Assembly (NCBI GenBank): GCA_963734625.1
Contig: CAVTHW010000006.1
Span: forward strand, 189,164-253,163
Direction of reading: 5' to 3'
DNA: 64,000 nucleotides
Source of the DNA: CAVTHW01 sp963734625
GTDB lineage: Bacteria; Acidobacteriota; Terriglobia; Bryobacterales; Bryobacteraceae
In this document: positions 33,833 through 41,760 of the stretch, in pieces
Position numbering within the stretch: position 1 is the stretch's first letter
Layout of the letters: the number at the start of each line of letters is the position of its first letter
Program-made: the position numbers and the translations under genes
Notes under the pieces: model-generated
Told to the model about the DNA's origin: nothing
Database searches by the model: none
Seen by the model: only the letters and a program-made list of their open reading frames with translations

Positions 33833-35996
33833 CCCAACTTCCGCACCACCACTGACCGGTGGGGTCGGTTTTCTGGCGGTTTCGATTCAGGCTGCGATTC
33901 AACTCCTTCGTTTTCAGTCATGAGGTCTGGATAACGCTGAAATAGTGACTACTAGTAGGGGCAATAGATTGCCGACAGTCTCGATCCAATATCGATATAT
34001 AGTGATTATTTCTCTTGACTCTTCCGGTCTTCTCGTTTTTAATAGTGTCTAGAGTATGTATATCCGCAAAGCTTCGCGGACCGTTCACGGCAAGACCTAC
34101 TTCAACTACCTCCTTGTCGAAAGCCACCTCACCCCCAAAGGCCCCCGCCAGAAGATCATCTGCTCGCTCGGCGACCTCTCTCCGCGTCCCAAGGAGCAAT
34201 GGCTCGAGCTGGCCCGCAAGCTGGAGAACGCCCTCACCGGCCAGCAGGATCTGTTCGCCTCCGCCAGCCCCGATCCTGAATTGGAAACGCTCGTCGCCAA
34301 GGTGAAGGCCGGGCCCCGCCGGCGCCGCGCCCAGCAGGATCAACAGGCGCTGGCCACCAGCGTCGAACCCGGCGAGGAAAAGATCGCCGTGTTGACCGGC
34401 GCCGTGCGCAGCGAGCAATCGCGCGAGGCCGGGCCGGTCCACGTGGGCTACCAGTTCTGGCAGCGGCTCCGGATCGACGCGATTCTGCAGGAAGCGGGCC
34501 TGGGGGAGCGGGCACGTCAGTTGACCTGCACGATGACCCTCAATCGCTTGATCCATCCCGCCAGTGAGTTGGCCATGCCGGAGTGGATTCGCACCACGGC
34601 GCTGCCCGACATTCTGGGGGTGGACTTTCAGGACTTAGCCGAAGACGCGCTGTATCGCAATCTCGACAAGCTGCATCCGCGCCGCAACCAGATCGAAGCG
34701 GCTCTGGCCGAGCGCGAGCGGAACCTGTTTGACCTGGATCAAACGGTGTTTCTCTACGACGTCACTTCAACCTACTTTGAGGGCCGTGCGCTGGCCAACC
34801 CGAAAGCCCAGCGGGGGTACTCGCGGGACCATCGCGGCGACTGCAAACAGGTGCTGGTGGGACTGGCGGTGAACCGGGACGGCTTTCCGCTGGCGCACGA
34901 AGTGATGGCCGGGAACCGGCACGACTCGACGACGCTGGAGGAGATGCTCGCCGCGCTCGACCAGCGGGTGGGGCTCAGAAGCGGCCAGACGGTGGTGGTG
35001 GACCGGGGCATGTCGGGCGAGGAGAATCTGAAGAAGATCCGGGCGCGAGGCCTGCACTATCTGGTGGCCGCGCCCTATAGCGAGCGGCACGAATGGGTGG
35101 AGGAGTTTCAAGACGCGGCGGAGTTTGAAGAAGTGCGGCGGGAGCCGTCGCCGCGCAACCCGTTCCAGAAAAAATCGACGATTCAGGTAAAGCTGCGCCA
35201 AGCGGGCGGCGAGACGCACGTGTTGTGTGTGAGCAGCGAGCGGAAGGAAAAGGACCGCGCGATCCGGCAGGCGCACGAAAAGCGGCTGGTGGCGGACTTG
35301 GCGAAACTGGAAAAGCGCGTGGCCAAGGGCAAGGGGAAAGGGACCAAGCCGGAAGAGGTGCAGCAGTCCATCGGGCGGCTCAGGGAGCGCTACTCGCGGG
35401 TGGCGCGTTACTACCGGATGGAGTACGACGCCCGGGCCAAGACGTTTCATTACAGTCTGGATGAGGCCAAGCGGGCGCAGGCCGAGAAGCTCGACGGGAG
35501 TTACTTACTGAAGACCGACCGCGAGGACCTCAGCGCGGACGAGGCCTGGCGAATCTACATTCTGCTGACGCGCGCGGAGGCGGCGTTTCGCACGCTCAAG
35601 TCGCCGCTGGGTGAGCGGCCGGTTTTTCATCACAAGGAAGGCCGCGTGGAAGCGCACATATTCCTGTGCGTGCTGGCCTACCATTTGCTGATCTCGATCG
35701 AGAAGACGCTGCTCAACCAAGGCGTCCACACGTCCTGGGCCACGGTGCGTGAGACCCTGAAGACGCACCAGGTGAATACGATCGTGCTGCCCACCGACGG
35801 CGGCCTGGTGCTGCGCATCCGCAAGGGCACCACCCCGGAACCGGTGCACCGCGAACTGTACGCGAAGCTGGGCATCGAGCCGGAGGTCATCCGGCCACGC
35901 AAGAACTGGACGCGAGAGGAGACCGCAAAATAGTGACTGAAAAACGGACAAGTCCTTGCTTTTCAATGGTCCGTTTTCAAAAACGCGGAAGTTGGG
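33833..35996 (+). mobile_element. IS4/IS1634-like insertion sequence, apparently complete
   Basis: 2164 bp bounded by perfect inverted repeats CCCAACTTCCGC (33833-33844) and GCGGAAGTTGGG (35985-35996), flanked by a 4-bp target duplication TTAA (33829-33832 and 35997-36000). One intact transposase gene is inside. Removal of the element plus one TTAA restores the host reading frame exactly. Confidence 0.85.
34056..35933 (+). CDS. DDE transposase, IS1634-type
   Basis: A 625-residue transposase. DDE landmarks are FLYDVTSTYFEG (first Asp), VVVDRGMSGEENL (second Asp) and the late LTRAEAAFRTLKSPLGERPV (Glu, with the Y-x-R-like block), separated by a long beta-rich insertion as in IS4-superfamily members. 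It fills most of the element. The frame is open and intact, so it may be active. Confidence 0.88.
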   Translation: MYIRKASRTVHGKTYFNYLLVESHLTPKGPRQKIICSLGDLSPRPKEQWLELARKLENALTGQQDLFASASPDPELETLVAKVKAGPRRRRAQQDQQALATSVEPGEEKIAVLTGAVRSEQSREAGPVHVGYQFWQRLRIDAILQEAGLGERARQLTCTMTLNRLIHPASELAMPEWIRTTALPDILGVDFQDLAEDALYRNLDKLHPRRNQIEAALAERERNLFDLDQTVFLYDVTSTYFEGRALANPKAQRGYSRDHRGDCKQVLVGLAVNRDGFPLAHEVMAGNRHDSTTLEEMLAALDQRVGLRSGQTVVVDRGMSGEENLKKIRARGLHYLVAAPYSERHEWVEEFQDAAEFEEVRREPSPRNPFQKKSTIQVKLRQAGGETHVLCVSSERKEKDRAIRQAHEKRLVADLAKLEKRVAKGKGKGTKPEEVQQSIGRLRERYSRVARYYRMEYDARAKTFHYSLDEAKRAQAEKLDGSYLLKTDREDLSADEAWRIYILLTRAEAAFRTLKSPLGERPVFHHKEGRVEAHIFLCVLAYHLLISIEKTLLNQGVHTSWATVRETLKTHQVNTIVLPTDGGLVLRIRKGTTPEPVHRELYAKLGIEPEVIRPRKNWTREETAK

Positions 35997-36247
35997 TTAA
36001 GTGGCCGTGGCACCGTGACGCCCGTCAATTGTCCCGGACACAACACTAGACCCCGACTTGTCGGCCCGACGGTCGTCCCAGGCGAGCGGTGTTGGTCTTG
36101 GATTCGGCCTACTCAAGTTCGTAGGCCGTTGAGAGAGTCTCCCGCACGGGCGCAGGGACACCTGAACCTGAGGCTCTTCGGGGCTTTGCGGCGGCTCTGG
36201 CGGTGTCGGGGAGGGTGCACTGTGGGTGATCGGAATGCGTAGTCTGC

Positions 36248-36336
36248 CTGACAGTGTCAGCGAAATCTGGCGGTCCACCGGCATTGCCAGAGACGGGCGT
36301 TTTCCGTAATCCATTGATTACGAACGAGCGTATAAC
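36248..36336 (+). promoter_or_regulatory. Intergenic module copy C: palindrome, operator-like repeat, promoter
   Basis: CTGACAGTGTCAG (36248-36260), CGTAATCCATTGATTACG (36305-36322) and TATAAC (36331) repeat copy B with the same 8-base distance from the inverted repeat to the -10 box. Confidence 0.6.
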
Positions 36337-36386
36337 GGACCCCAAATGGACCGGTGGTTGCTCATGGGGTCTGGGGAGGAGAGAGC

Positions 36387-36767
36387 ATGTTGCGGCAAGT
36401 TCTTTGTTGTTTTCTGGTTCTGATGCTAATCGGCTCAGGGGGACCGGCCATCGCCAAAGACATGACCGTCCAGCAGGTGAAGGACAGGGTCAGAGAGATG
36501 GAAGGCAAGGGGTCCACATGCAAACTCAAGATGAGAGACGGCACGTTGCTGCAAGGGAAGATTAGCCAATCCAGCAGCGAAAGCTTCACCATCGCCGACA
36601 AGGACAGGCCTGGAATGGTGGTCGCGTATGGGGATGTGACGGAATTTCAAAAGAAAGGGATGCACTTGGTGGCCAAGTTAGCGATCATAGTGGGCATCGC
36701 ATTCGGAGTTATCTTGGGTGTGACCCTCGCCATGTGCGAAGGTAAGTTCGGCTGTAGCCCCTCCTAG
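36387..36767 (+). CDS. Small exported or membrane protein (paralog 2)
   Basis: 126 residues. The leader MLRQVLCCFLVLMLIGSGGP is nearly identical to that at 32741, while the mature part has diverged (KGSTCKLKMRDGTLLQGKIS; SSSESFTIADKDRPGMVVAY). A membrane helix (AIIVGIAFGVILGVTLA) near the end is followed by CEGKFGCSPS. GGGGAGGAGAG precedes the ATG. Conservation of promoter and signal with divergence of the core suggests duplication followed by specialisation. Function unknown. Confidence 0.6.
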   Translation: MLRQVLCCFLVLMLIGSGGPAIAKDMTVQQVKDRVREMEGKGSTCKLKMRDGTLLQGKISQSSSESFTIADKDRPGMVVAYGDVTEFQKKGMHLVAKLAIIVGIAFGVILGVTLAMCEGKFGCSPS

Positions 36768-36877
36768 CGCAGAGCCATCTGACACTTCTGCTGCTCGGCG
36801 CATGGCGGCGCACGGCAGTGCCAAGCGGGGTTGGCGGGGCACCCGATACTCACCAGATTGTGCTGGAATAGATTCCC

Positions 36878-37057
36878 ATGATCGAGTGCATTCAGAAGGA
36901 AGACCTATCGCCGATTTGTCCCCATTGCAGCGGGCCGATCAAGGAGGTGTGGTGCCGCGAAGTCAGCAGCTTCTTGGGGAAACGCTACATATACTTCTGC
37001 CCCCTATGCCGCAAGGTCCTCGGCATCTCGCACCGCAAGGGCTTCTGGATGGGTTAG
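36878..37057 (+). CDS. Small zinc-ribbon protein (copy 2)
   Basis: 59 residues, identical to the product of 30671-30850 except Met to Ile in the GKRYIYF segment; the rest of the nucleotide changes are silent. Both CxxC knuckles are kept, and silent divergence suggests the protein is under selection. Confidence 0.6.
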   Translation: MIECIQKEDLSPICPHCSGPIKEVWCREVSSFLGKRYIYFCPLCRKVLGISHRKGFWMG

Positions 37058-37343
37058 GATTCGGCCTGCTCAAAATTGAAGGCCCTTGAAAGCGTATTCT
37101 GCTCCTGGCACGGCTGCTGTATGGCGCGATGCTGCGATGCATGGAGTCGCTGCTGCGGCGCAGGGCGGCGTTGGCGGTGCAGGCGGAGTCGCTCGGATAA
37201 AGCGGATGAAATGAAAGGCTCCAACGGGGGCGGTTTGGATGTAAAATCGACGGGGCCAGGCTGAAACTCAGTGCAAATTTCAGTTTGGGCTGGAGACTGG
37301 ATTGTAAGGCGCGTGGTTGACGTGCCAGAAGGGCGGCGTCGAG

Positions 37344-37790
37344 ATGTACGAACTCTCCCTCACGCGTTTAATCATAAGGCGCGTGGCGTGCTGGCGCAGG
37401 AACGCCATCGCGAAGACCTGGCCAATGACTCAGGCAACCGTGGAGTCGGGAGCAGTCACCACTGATGAGGCCCCCTTCTCCCATGCTGAAATCGCCTACT
37501 CCTACTCTCCGGTAACACGCGATTGACCGTGTTGCCGTTGGTAATCGAGCAGGGCAGCTGCGCCAGAGGCGCCCAGCCGCCCTGCCAAGGGCTCCGTGGC
37601 AGACAACTACTACTCCGGTTTCCACGAGCGGGTCTTCGTCACGAAAGAGGCGGCACGGCGTTTCATCGACGTATTCAAGGGAAAGGCCGTTGTAGTCAAC
37701 TACAATCCGCAAGAGCCTGGGATCTCGACGCTGACGAACGCGGCGCTCCGTGGCGCGGTCTCAGACCCATCGATCCTTCGATGGCGTTAA
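37344..37790 (+). pseudogene. DUF3592-like protein (copy 2), disrupted by an 84-bp repeat
   Basis: Starts MYELSLTRLIIRRVACWRRN, matching copy 1 at 31138. After AEIAYSYS an inserted repeat (37508-37591) introduces an in-frame TGA. The homology then resumes as NYYSGFHERVFVTKEAARRF and runs to the TAA at 37788-37790. The insertion plus target duplication is 87 bp, a multiple of three, so only the stop disrupts the frame. Confidence 0.75.
37508..37591 (+). repeat. 84-bp mobile repeat (MITE/REP-like), copy 1
   Basis: Comparison with the uninterrupted paralog at 31300 defines the insertion, with a probable 3-bp duplication CTC. It begins near CCGGTAACACGCGATTGACC and ends near GCCGCCCTGCCAAGGG. 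An inverted copy lies at 56129-56214. Confidence 0.7.
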
Positions 37791-37897
37791 TGGCGCTGGA
37801 TGCCTTCTGCCCGCCCTCCCCAAAAGAGCATCCGCAGCGTCTTGTTGGTGAGGCGTAGAAGACCATAGATGCACGGACGACCGGGCGGCTAATTGGC

Positions 37898-38129
37898 CCG
37901 ATGCTGCGATGCACGGCGGTGTCGGCGGCGTTGCCGGAGACGCTGCACGGGAATTGATCACGACGTGTGGTCTGCCTGACAGTGTCAGGGGAATCTGCTG
38001 AAAATGGGTGGTTTCTTGGCTTCGGGACCCTTCGGAAGGACCCAACCGGCCCTCTTGGAGGCAAGTCGGGGTACCGGGACTCACAAATTGGGCTCAACCA
38101 CTTGAAAATGCAGCTATTGGGTGTATAAT
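37898..38129 (+). promoter_or_regulatory. Intergenic module copy D: boundary repeat, palindrome, promoter
   Basis: GATGCTGCGATGCACGGCGG, then CTGACAGTGTCAG (37976-37988), TTGAAA (38102) and TATAAT (38124). The following leader repeats that of copy A (TAGGCTTCGTGAACTCAAGT) but is cut after about 80 bases by the IS630 insertion, so its gene is lost. Confidence 0.6.
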
Positions 38130-38210
38130 TCCTCACACGCCAGGACCAGACGACGGAACTCCTGGCTGATAGGCTTCGTGAACTCAAGTAGAAGCGCAAC
38201 ATCTAGCGTA

Positions 38211-39398
38211 GTGTCCAACAAATAGCTAGACACACCGGCCCGGTACGCGTTATCCTGGGGCATGGGGAAATCGTGTCAGCTTTCCGAGGTGGAGCGGGAG
38301 AAACTCCAGCAGTGGACCGCGGCGCACGGCACTCCACAGCAGGTGGCTTTGCGTGGCCGTATCGTTCTGGCCGCCGCTGCCGGCGAGTCCGATATCACAA
38401 TTGCGAAGCGGCTTTCGGTGAATCGAAACACGGTGATTCTGTGGCGAAAACGCTTTGGTGACGAGGGGCTGGACGGTCTGTGGGACGTCGCTCCCGGCCG
38501 GGGACGAAAGCCCGTGTTCCACATCGACAAGATTGCCGCCATCGTGGATGCCACCCTGCAAACCAAACCGGCGGGGATGACGCACTGGAGTTGCCGGACT
38601 ATGGCGCAGAGCCAGGGCGTCAGCAAGTCCACTGTCAACAATATCTGGCGTGCCCACAATCTACAGCCACATCGCACGGAGACCTTTAAGCTTTCGCGCG
38701 ATCCAAAGTTTCTGGAAAAGATGACCGATGTGGTGGGTCTGTATCTGAATCCCCCGCAACAGGCGATCATACTCTGCGTAGACGAGAAGAGCCAAATTCA
38801 GGCCTTGGATCGCACGCAGCCTGGGTTGCCCATCAAGAAGGGGCGATGCGGCACGATGACCCACGATTACAAACGCAACGGCACGACCACTCTGTTCGCC
38901 GCGCTGGACACATTACAGGGCAGGGTCGTCGGCGAATGCCATGAGAGACACCGGCACCAGGAGTTCCTGAAATTCCTGCGCCGACTCAACACCGAATTCC
39001 CCGGCGATGTTCCGTTGCATCTGGTCATGGACAACTACGGGACGCACAAGCACGCGAAGGTGCAGTCCTGGCTGAAACGGAATCCCCGGTTCGTGCCTCA
39101 CTTCGTCCCCACGAGCTCCAGTTGGATGAATCTTGTTGAGAGATGGTTCGGCCACCTGGACAAGAAGACCATCCGCCGTGGCGTCTTCCTCAGCGTAGCC
39201 GACCTGAAAACGTCCATCGAGGCGTTTCTCAAGGCTTGGAATCAAAACCCCAAGCCCTTCGTGTGGACCGCGACCGTCGAATCCATCCAGGAAAAGCTAA
39301 CCCGGTGTCGCCGGACCTTGGAGCAGATCCAGCCCGGCTGCACCAGCCCCAAGTACAGAAAGCGGAAGCGCTGAACTGTCTAGTTATTTCGCAGACAC
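38211..39398 (+). mobile_element. IS630-family insertion sequence
   Basis: Terminal repeats GTGTCCAACAAATAGCTAGA (left) and the matching inverse near TCTAGTTATTTCGCAGACAC (right) are flanked by the TA dinucleotide (38209-38210 and 39399-39400), the known IS630 target duplication. It contains one intact transposase. Confidence 0.85.
38262..39374 (+). CDS. IS630 transposase
   Basis: 370 residues. N-terminal helix-turn-helix region (DITIAKRLSVNRNTVILWRK) and a second HTH (SQGVSKSTVNNIWRAH). The DDE catalytic core has ILCVDEKSQIQAL, LHLVMDNYGTHK and SSSWMNLVERWFG, the three acidic positions. The gene is intact, so the element may still transpose. Confidence 0.92.
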   Translation: MGKSCQLSEVEREKLQQWTAAHGTPQQVALRGRIVLAAAAGESDITIAKRLSVNRNTVILWRKRFGDEGLDGLWDVAPGRGRKPVFHIDKIAAIVDATLQTKPAGMTHWSCRTMAQSQGVSKSTVNNIWRAHNLQPHRTETFKLSRDPKFLEKMTDVVGLYLNPPQQAIILCVDEKSQIQALDRTQPGLPIKKGRCGTMTHDYKRNGTTTLFAALDTLQGRVVGECHERHRHQEFLKFLRRLNTEFPGDVPLHLVMDNYGTHKHAKVQSWLKRNPRFVPHFVPTSSSWMNLVERWFGHLDKKTIRRGVFLSVADLKTSIEAFLKAWNQNPKPFVWTATVESIQEKLTRCRRTLEQIQPGCTSPKYRKRKR

Positions 39399-39485
39399 TA
39401 CACTAGAGACAATCGCATAATTGGTTACTCCCCGGTCTTCCCCGGTTCTCCGGCCACGCAGAAAGGGTAGGATGGATTGGCTGGC

Positions 39486-40541
39486 ATGAACGAAGAGAAA
39501 GCGCTCATCCGGATCGTCAACAGCGTGGCCCCTATCCGCGTGTGCGACAACGGCGGGTGGACGGACACTTGGTTTGCGCGCTACGGCACGGTTTTCAGTA
39601 TCGCCGTGTACCCCTACGCCGAGGTGCAGATGCGCGTCTACGCTCACCATGGCGACCGGGCGCGCATCACCATCAACGCGGAGAACTATGGGCAGCGCTA
39701 TACCATCGCCGAACCTCAGGGCGTGTACGACAAGCACCCACTGCTCGAAGCCGCCATCGACTATATGCAAGTGCCGGCTGATGTCGCCATCGAGGTATCC
39801 ATCCACAGCGAGGCGCCCGCCGGTTGTTCCACGGGGACTTCGGCGGCGGTCAGCGTCGCACTGATCGGCGCGCTCGACTGTCTCACCCCGGGGCGTATGA
39901 CCGCGCACCAGGTAGCTGCCGCCGCTCAAATCATCGAAACCCAGCTTCTCAAGCAGCAGTGCGGCATCCAGGACCAGATCGCCTCGGCCTATGGCGGCAT
40001 CAATTACATCGACATGTTCGAGTATCCCCACGCCACCGTAAGCCCCATTCGCGTGCCTGACTCCGTCTGGTGGGATCTGGAAGGGCGACTCTCGCTGGTC
40101 TTCGTCGGACAGACGCATAGTTCGTCGGAGACGCACCAGATGGTGATTCGCGAATTGGAGGACGCCGGGCCGGAGGCCGCCAAACTTCGACCCCTGCGCG
40201 CCACAGCCGTCAAGTCGAAAGACGCTCTGTTGGCGGGCGACTTTGAAGCGCTGGGCCGCGCCATGATCGAAAACACCGGCGCGCAGGCGGCCCTGCACCC
40301 GGCTCTCGTCGGACCACACCACCAGGAGATCATCGACGTCGCCCGCCGTCATGGCGCGCTGGGCTGGAAAGTGAACGGGGCGGGGGGAGTGGGCGGCTCG
40401 GTAACGCTGCTGAGTGGTCCCGACCGCACCGGCAAGCGTGCCATGCTCCGAGACATCGAGGACGCCAATTACGGCTACAAGAACATCCCCTTGCACCTCA
40501 GCCGTTTTGGGCTCCGGATCTGGGAATCACGGCTCGGTTGA
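39486..40541 (+). CDS. GHMP-family sugar kinase
   Basis: A 351-residue GHMP kinase. The N-terminal block APIRVCDNGGWTDTWFA is typical of heptose/fucose-type kinases of this superfamily. The ATP-binding motif is EAPAGCSTGTSAAVSVALIG and the C-terminal glycine motif is KVNGAGGVGGSVTLL. It probably phosphorylates a sugar such as D-glycero-D-manno-heptose 7-phosphate or L-fucose; sequence alone does not separate these. An earlier TTG is in frame. This gene marks the return to chromosome-like composition after the island. Confidence 0.8.
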   Translation: MNEEKALIRIVNSVAPIRVCDNGGWTDTWFARYGTVFSIAVYPYAEVQMRVYAHHGDRARITINAENYGQRYTIAEPQGVYDKHPLLEAAIDYMQVPADVAIEVSIHSEAPAGCSTGTSAAVSVALIGALDCLTPGRMTAHQVAAAAQIIETQLLKQQCGIQDQIASAYGGINYIDMFEYPHATVSPIRVPDSVWWDLEGRLSLVFVGQTHSSSETHQMVIRELEDAGPEAAKLRPLRATAVKSKDALLAGDFEALGRAMIENTGAQAALHPALVGPHHQEIIDVARRHGALGWKVNGAGGVGGSVTLLSGPDRTGKRAMLRDIEDANYGYKNIPLHLSRFGLRIWESRLG

Positions 40542-40659
40542 CCGGTTCCCCGGTTTGCTGAGCCCCCCACCAATCAACTCAAAAATCGGAAATCGTGGCC
40601 AAGATTTGATGAACCGACAACCCCCGCCCGGTCATCTGGAAACCATAGCGAGGGGAAGT

Positions 40660-41478
40660 ATGAGGGGCTGGGCAGCCGCTGTACTGCTGGTGGGCATGGT
40701 CTGGGCCGACGCCGGACGGCTGGACGTGGCAACTATCATCCAGCGTTCGAAGGAGAAGTACGAGACCAACTGGCAAGCCGCCCCAGAGTACGACTACTTC
40801 GAGCGAGACAGTGCCGGCAGTCAGGGGAGCCGGACCTACCATGTATTGATGATCTCCGGCTCTCCCTACCGCGTGCCGGTGGAAGTAAACGGCGAACCCC
40901 TGCCTCCCGAGCTGAAGGTCAGGGAGCAGCGCAAACTGGAGGATGCATTTGCCCGCCGCCGCGCCTGGACCGCTGAACAGCGAGCCGCGCGAATTGCGAA
41001 CTATGAACGGGACAGGCGCCGTGACCACGAGCTACTCGAACAGTTGACCCAGGCGTTCGACTTTCGCCTGTTGGGCGAACAGACGCTCGGCGAACACCGC
41101 GTATACGTGATACAGGCCTTGCCAAGACCAGGCTACAAGCCTCCCAATCGTAACGCGGAGGTTTTGGCGGGGATGAATGCTAAGCTCTATATCGACACCG
41201 CGACATTGCAGTGGGTAAGAGCCGAAGGAGTTGTTGTGCGGCCCGTTTGGATTGAGGGATTATTGACACAGGTGCAGCCAGGCACCCGTTTCGAACTGAA
41301 TTATGCGCCTGTCTCCGAAGGAATCTGGCAGCTGAGCCACTTCGAGATGAAGTCGCGCTGCAGGGTCTTGTTCATGCTGTCAATCCCTGGGCAGGATGAG
41401 AAGTCGTTCTTCGGTTACGAGAAGGCTTCCGAGCGGCCGCCCGAACGGCAAGTTGAATACTCATTCCGGATTCGATAG
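40660..41478 (+). CDS. Exported protein of unknown function
   Basis: 272 residues with a signal sequence (MRGWAAAVLLVGMVWADAG). The mature part contains YDYFERDSAGSQGSRTYHVL, an Arg-rich helical segment (LEDAFARRRAWTAEQRAARI) and a C-terminal beta-rich part (FELNYAPVSEGIWQLSHFEM) that resembles lipoprotein-carrier-like folds seen in acidobacterial proteins of this type. AGGGGAAG precedes the ATG at 40660; an upstream ATG at 40609 is in frame. Confidence 0.65.
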   Translation: MRGWAAAVLLVGMVWADAGRLDVATIIQRSKEKYETNWQAAPEYDYFERDSAGSQGSRTYHVLMISGSPYRVPVEVNGEPLPPELKVREQRKLEDAFARRRAWTAEQRAARIANYERDRRRDHELLEQLTQAFDFRLLGEQTLGEHRVYVIQALPRPGYKPPNRNAEVLAGMNAKLYIDTATLQWVRAEGVVVRPVWIEGLLTQVQPGTRFELNYAPVSEGIWQLSHFEMKSRCRVLFMLSIPGQDEKSFFGYEKASERPPERQVEYSFRIR

Positions 41479-41760
41479 GAGTGGCAAACGCGGCTCCGGC
41501 CAGGCCCTGCTGAAAGCGGAGAGGCCGTGTGAATCACTTTGCGGTACTTTGGGGGACCGGATCGAAGGGGCTCAGGCCCGGCCGGCGCGCCAGTCCCTTA
41601 CCCGGAAGAACTTCGGTTTCAATGAACTGGTCAATGCTTGGGAATCCGGCGATCCTGGCCTATTTAGGGTAATAAATCACCTGGCGCACCCAACGGGGCG
41701 ACGATTGTAGCATCTATCGCGCTTCTGTTGCCGTGCATCTTGCCTACACGGGCAGGAGCG
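41479..41760. other. Intergenic region with an 18-base match to the group II intron 3' end
   Basis: No convincing gene. GCGCCAGTCCCTTACCCG at 41587-41604 is identical to 46228-46245, the end of the group II intron, and an upstream GGGGCT could pair with its AGTCCC. Otherwise unassigned. Confidence 0.45.

Larger units (their letters stand above)
33153..36049 (+). pseudogene. Exported protein gene split by an insertion sequence
   Basis: The 5' part encodes a signal peptide (MRRIGLFVITPLVATCVLAQ) and a conserved-looking body (SFMFLSIEHSLRLTQDKTRS; TNYVAHPMQGGVAGFIQIQN; YSTQFEIGPISEASIGHVG; LNPQRSLANLLRF). The IS at 33833-35996 interrupts the Phe codon region. Joining the flanks at one TTAA continues the frame as KWPWHRDARQLSRTQH to a TAG at 36047-36049. 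The intact product would be about 244 residues. It resembles a family of acidobacterial exported proteins I cannot name with certainty. An alternative start is 33117. Confidence 0.7.

Noticed and set aside
26766..38129. A classical integron
   Set aside because: No integron integrase is in the window and the boundary blocks lack recognisable GTTRRRY/RYYYAAC core sites, so only the cassette-like logic is claimed.
39399..39485. Right attachment site duplicating the tRNA-Glu 3' end
   Set aside because: I looked for the T-arm and acceptor sequence here and did not find it.
41396..41710. 104-residue plus-strand open frame
   Set aside because: Overlaps the end of the exported protein gene in another frame, has no ribosome binding site and contains the intron-end match.
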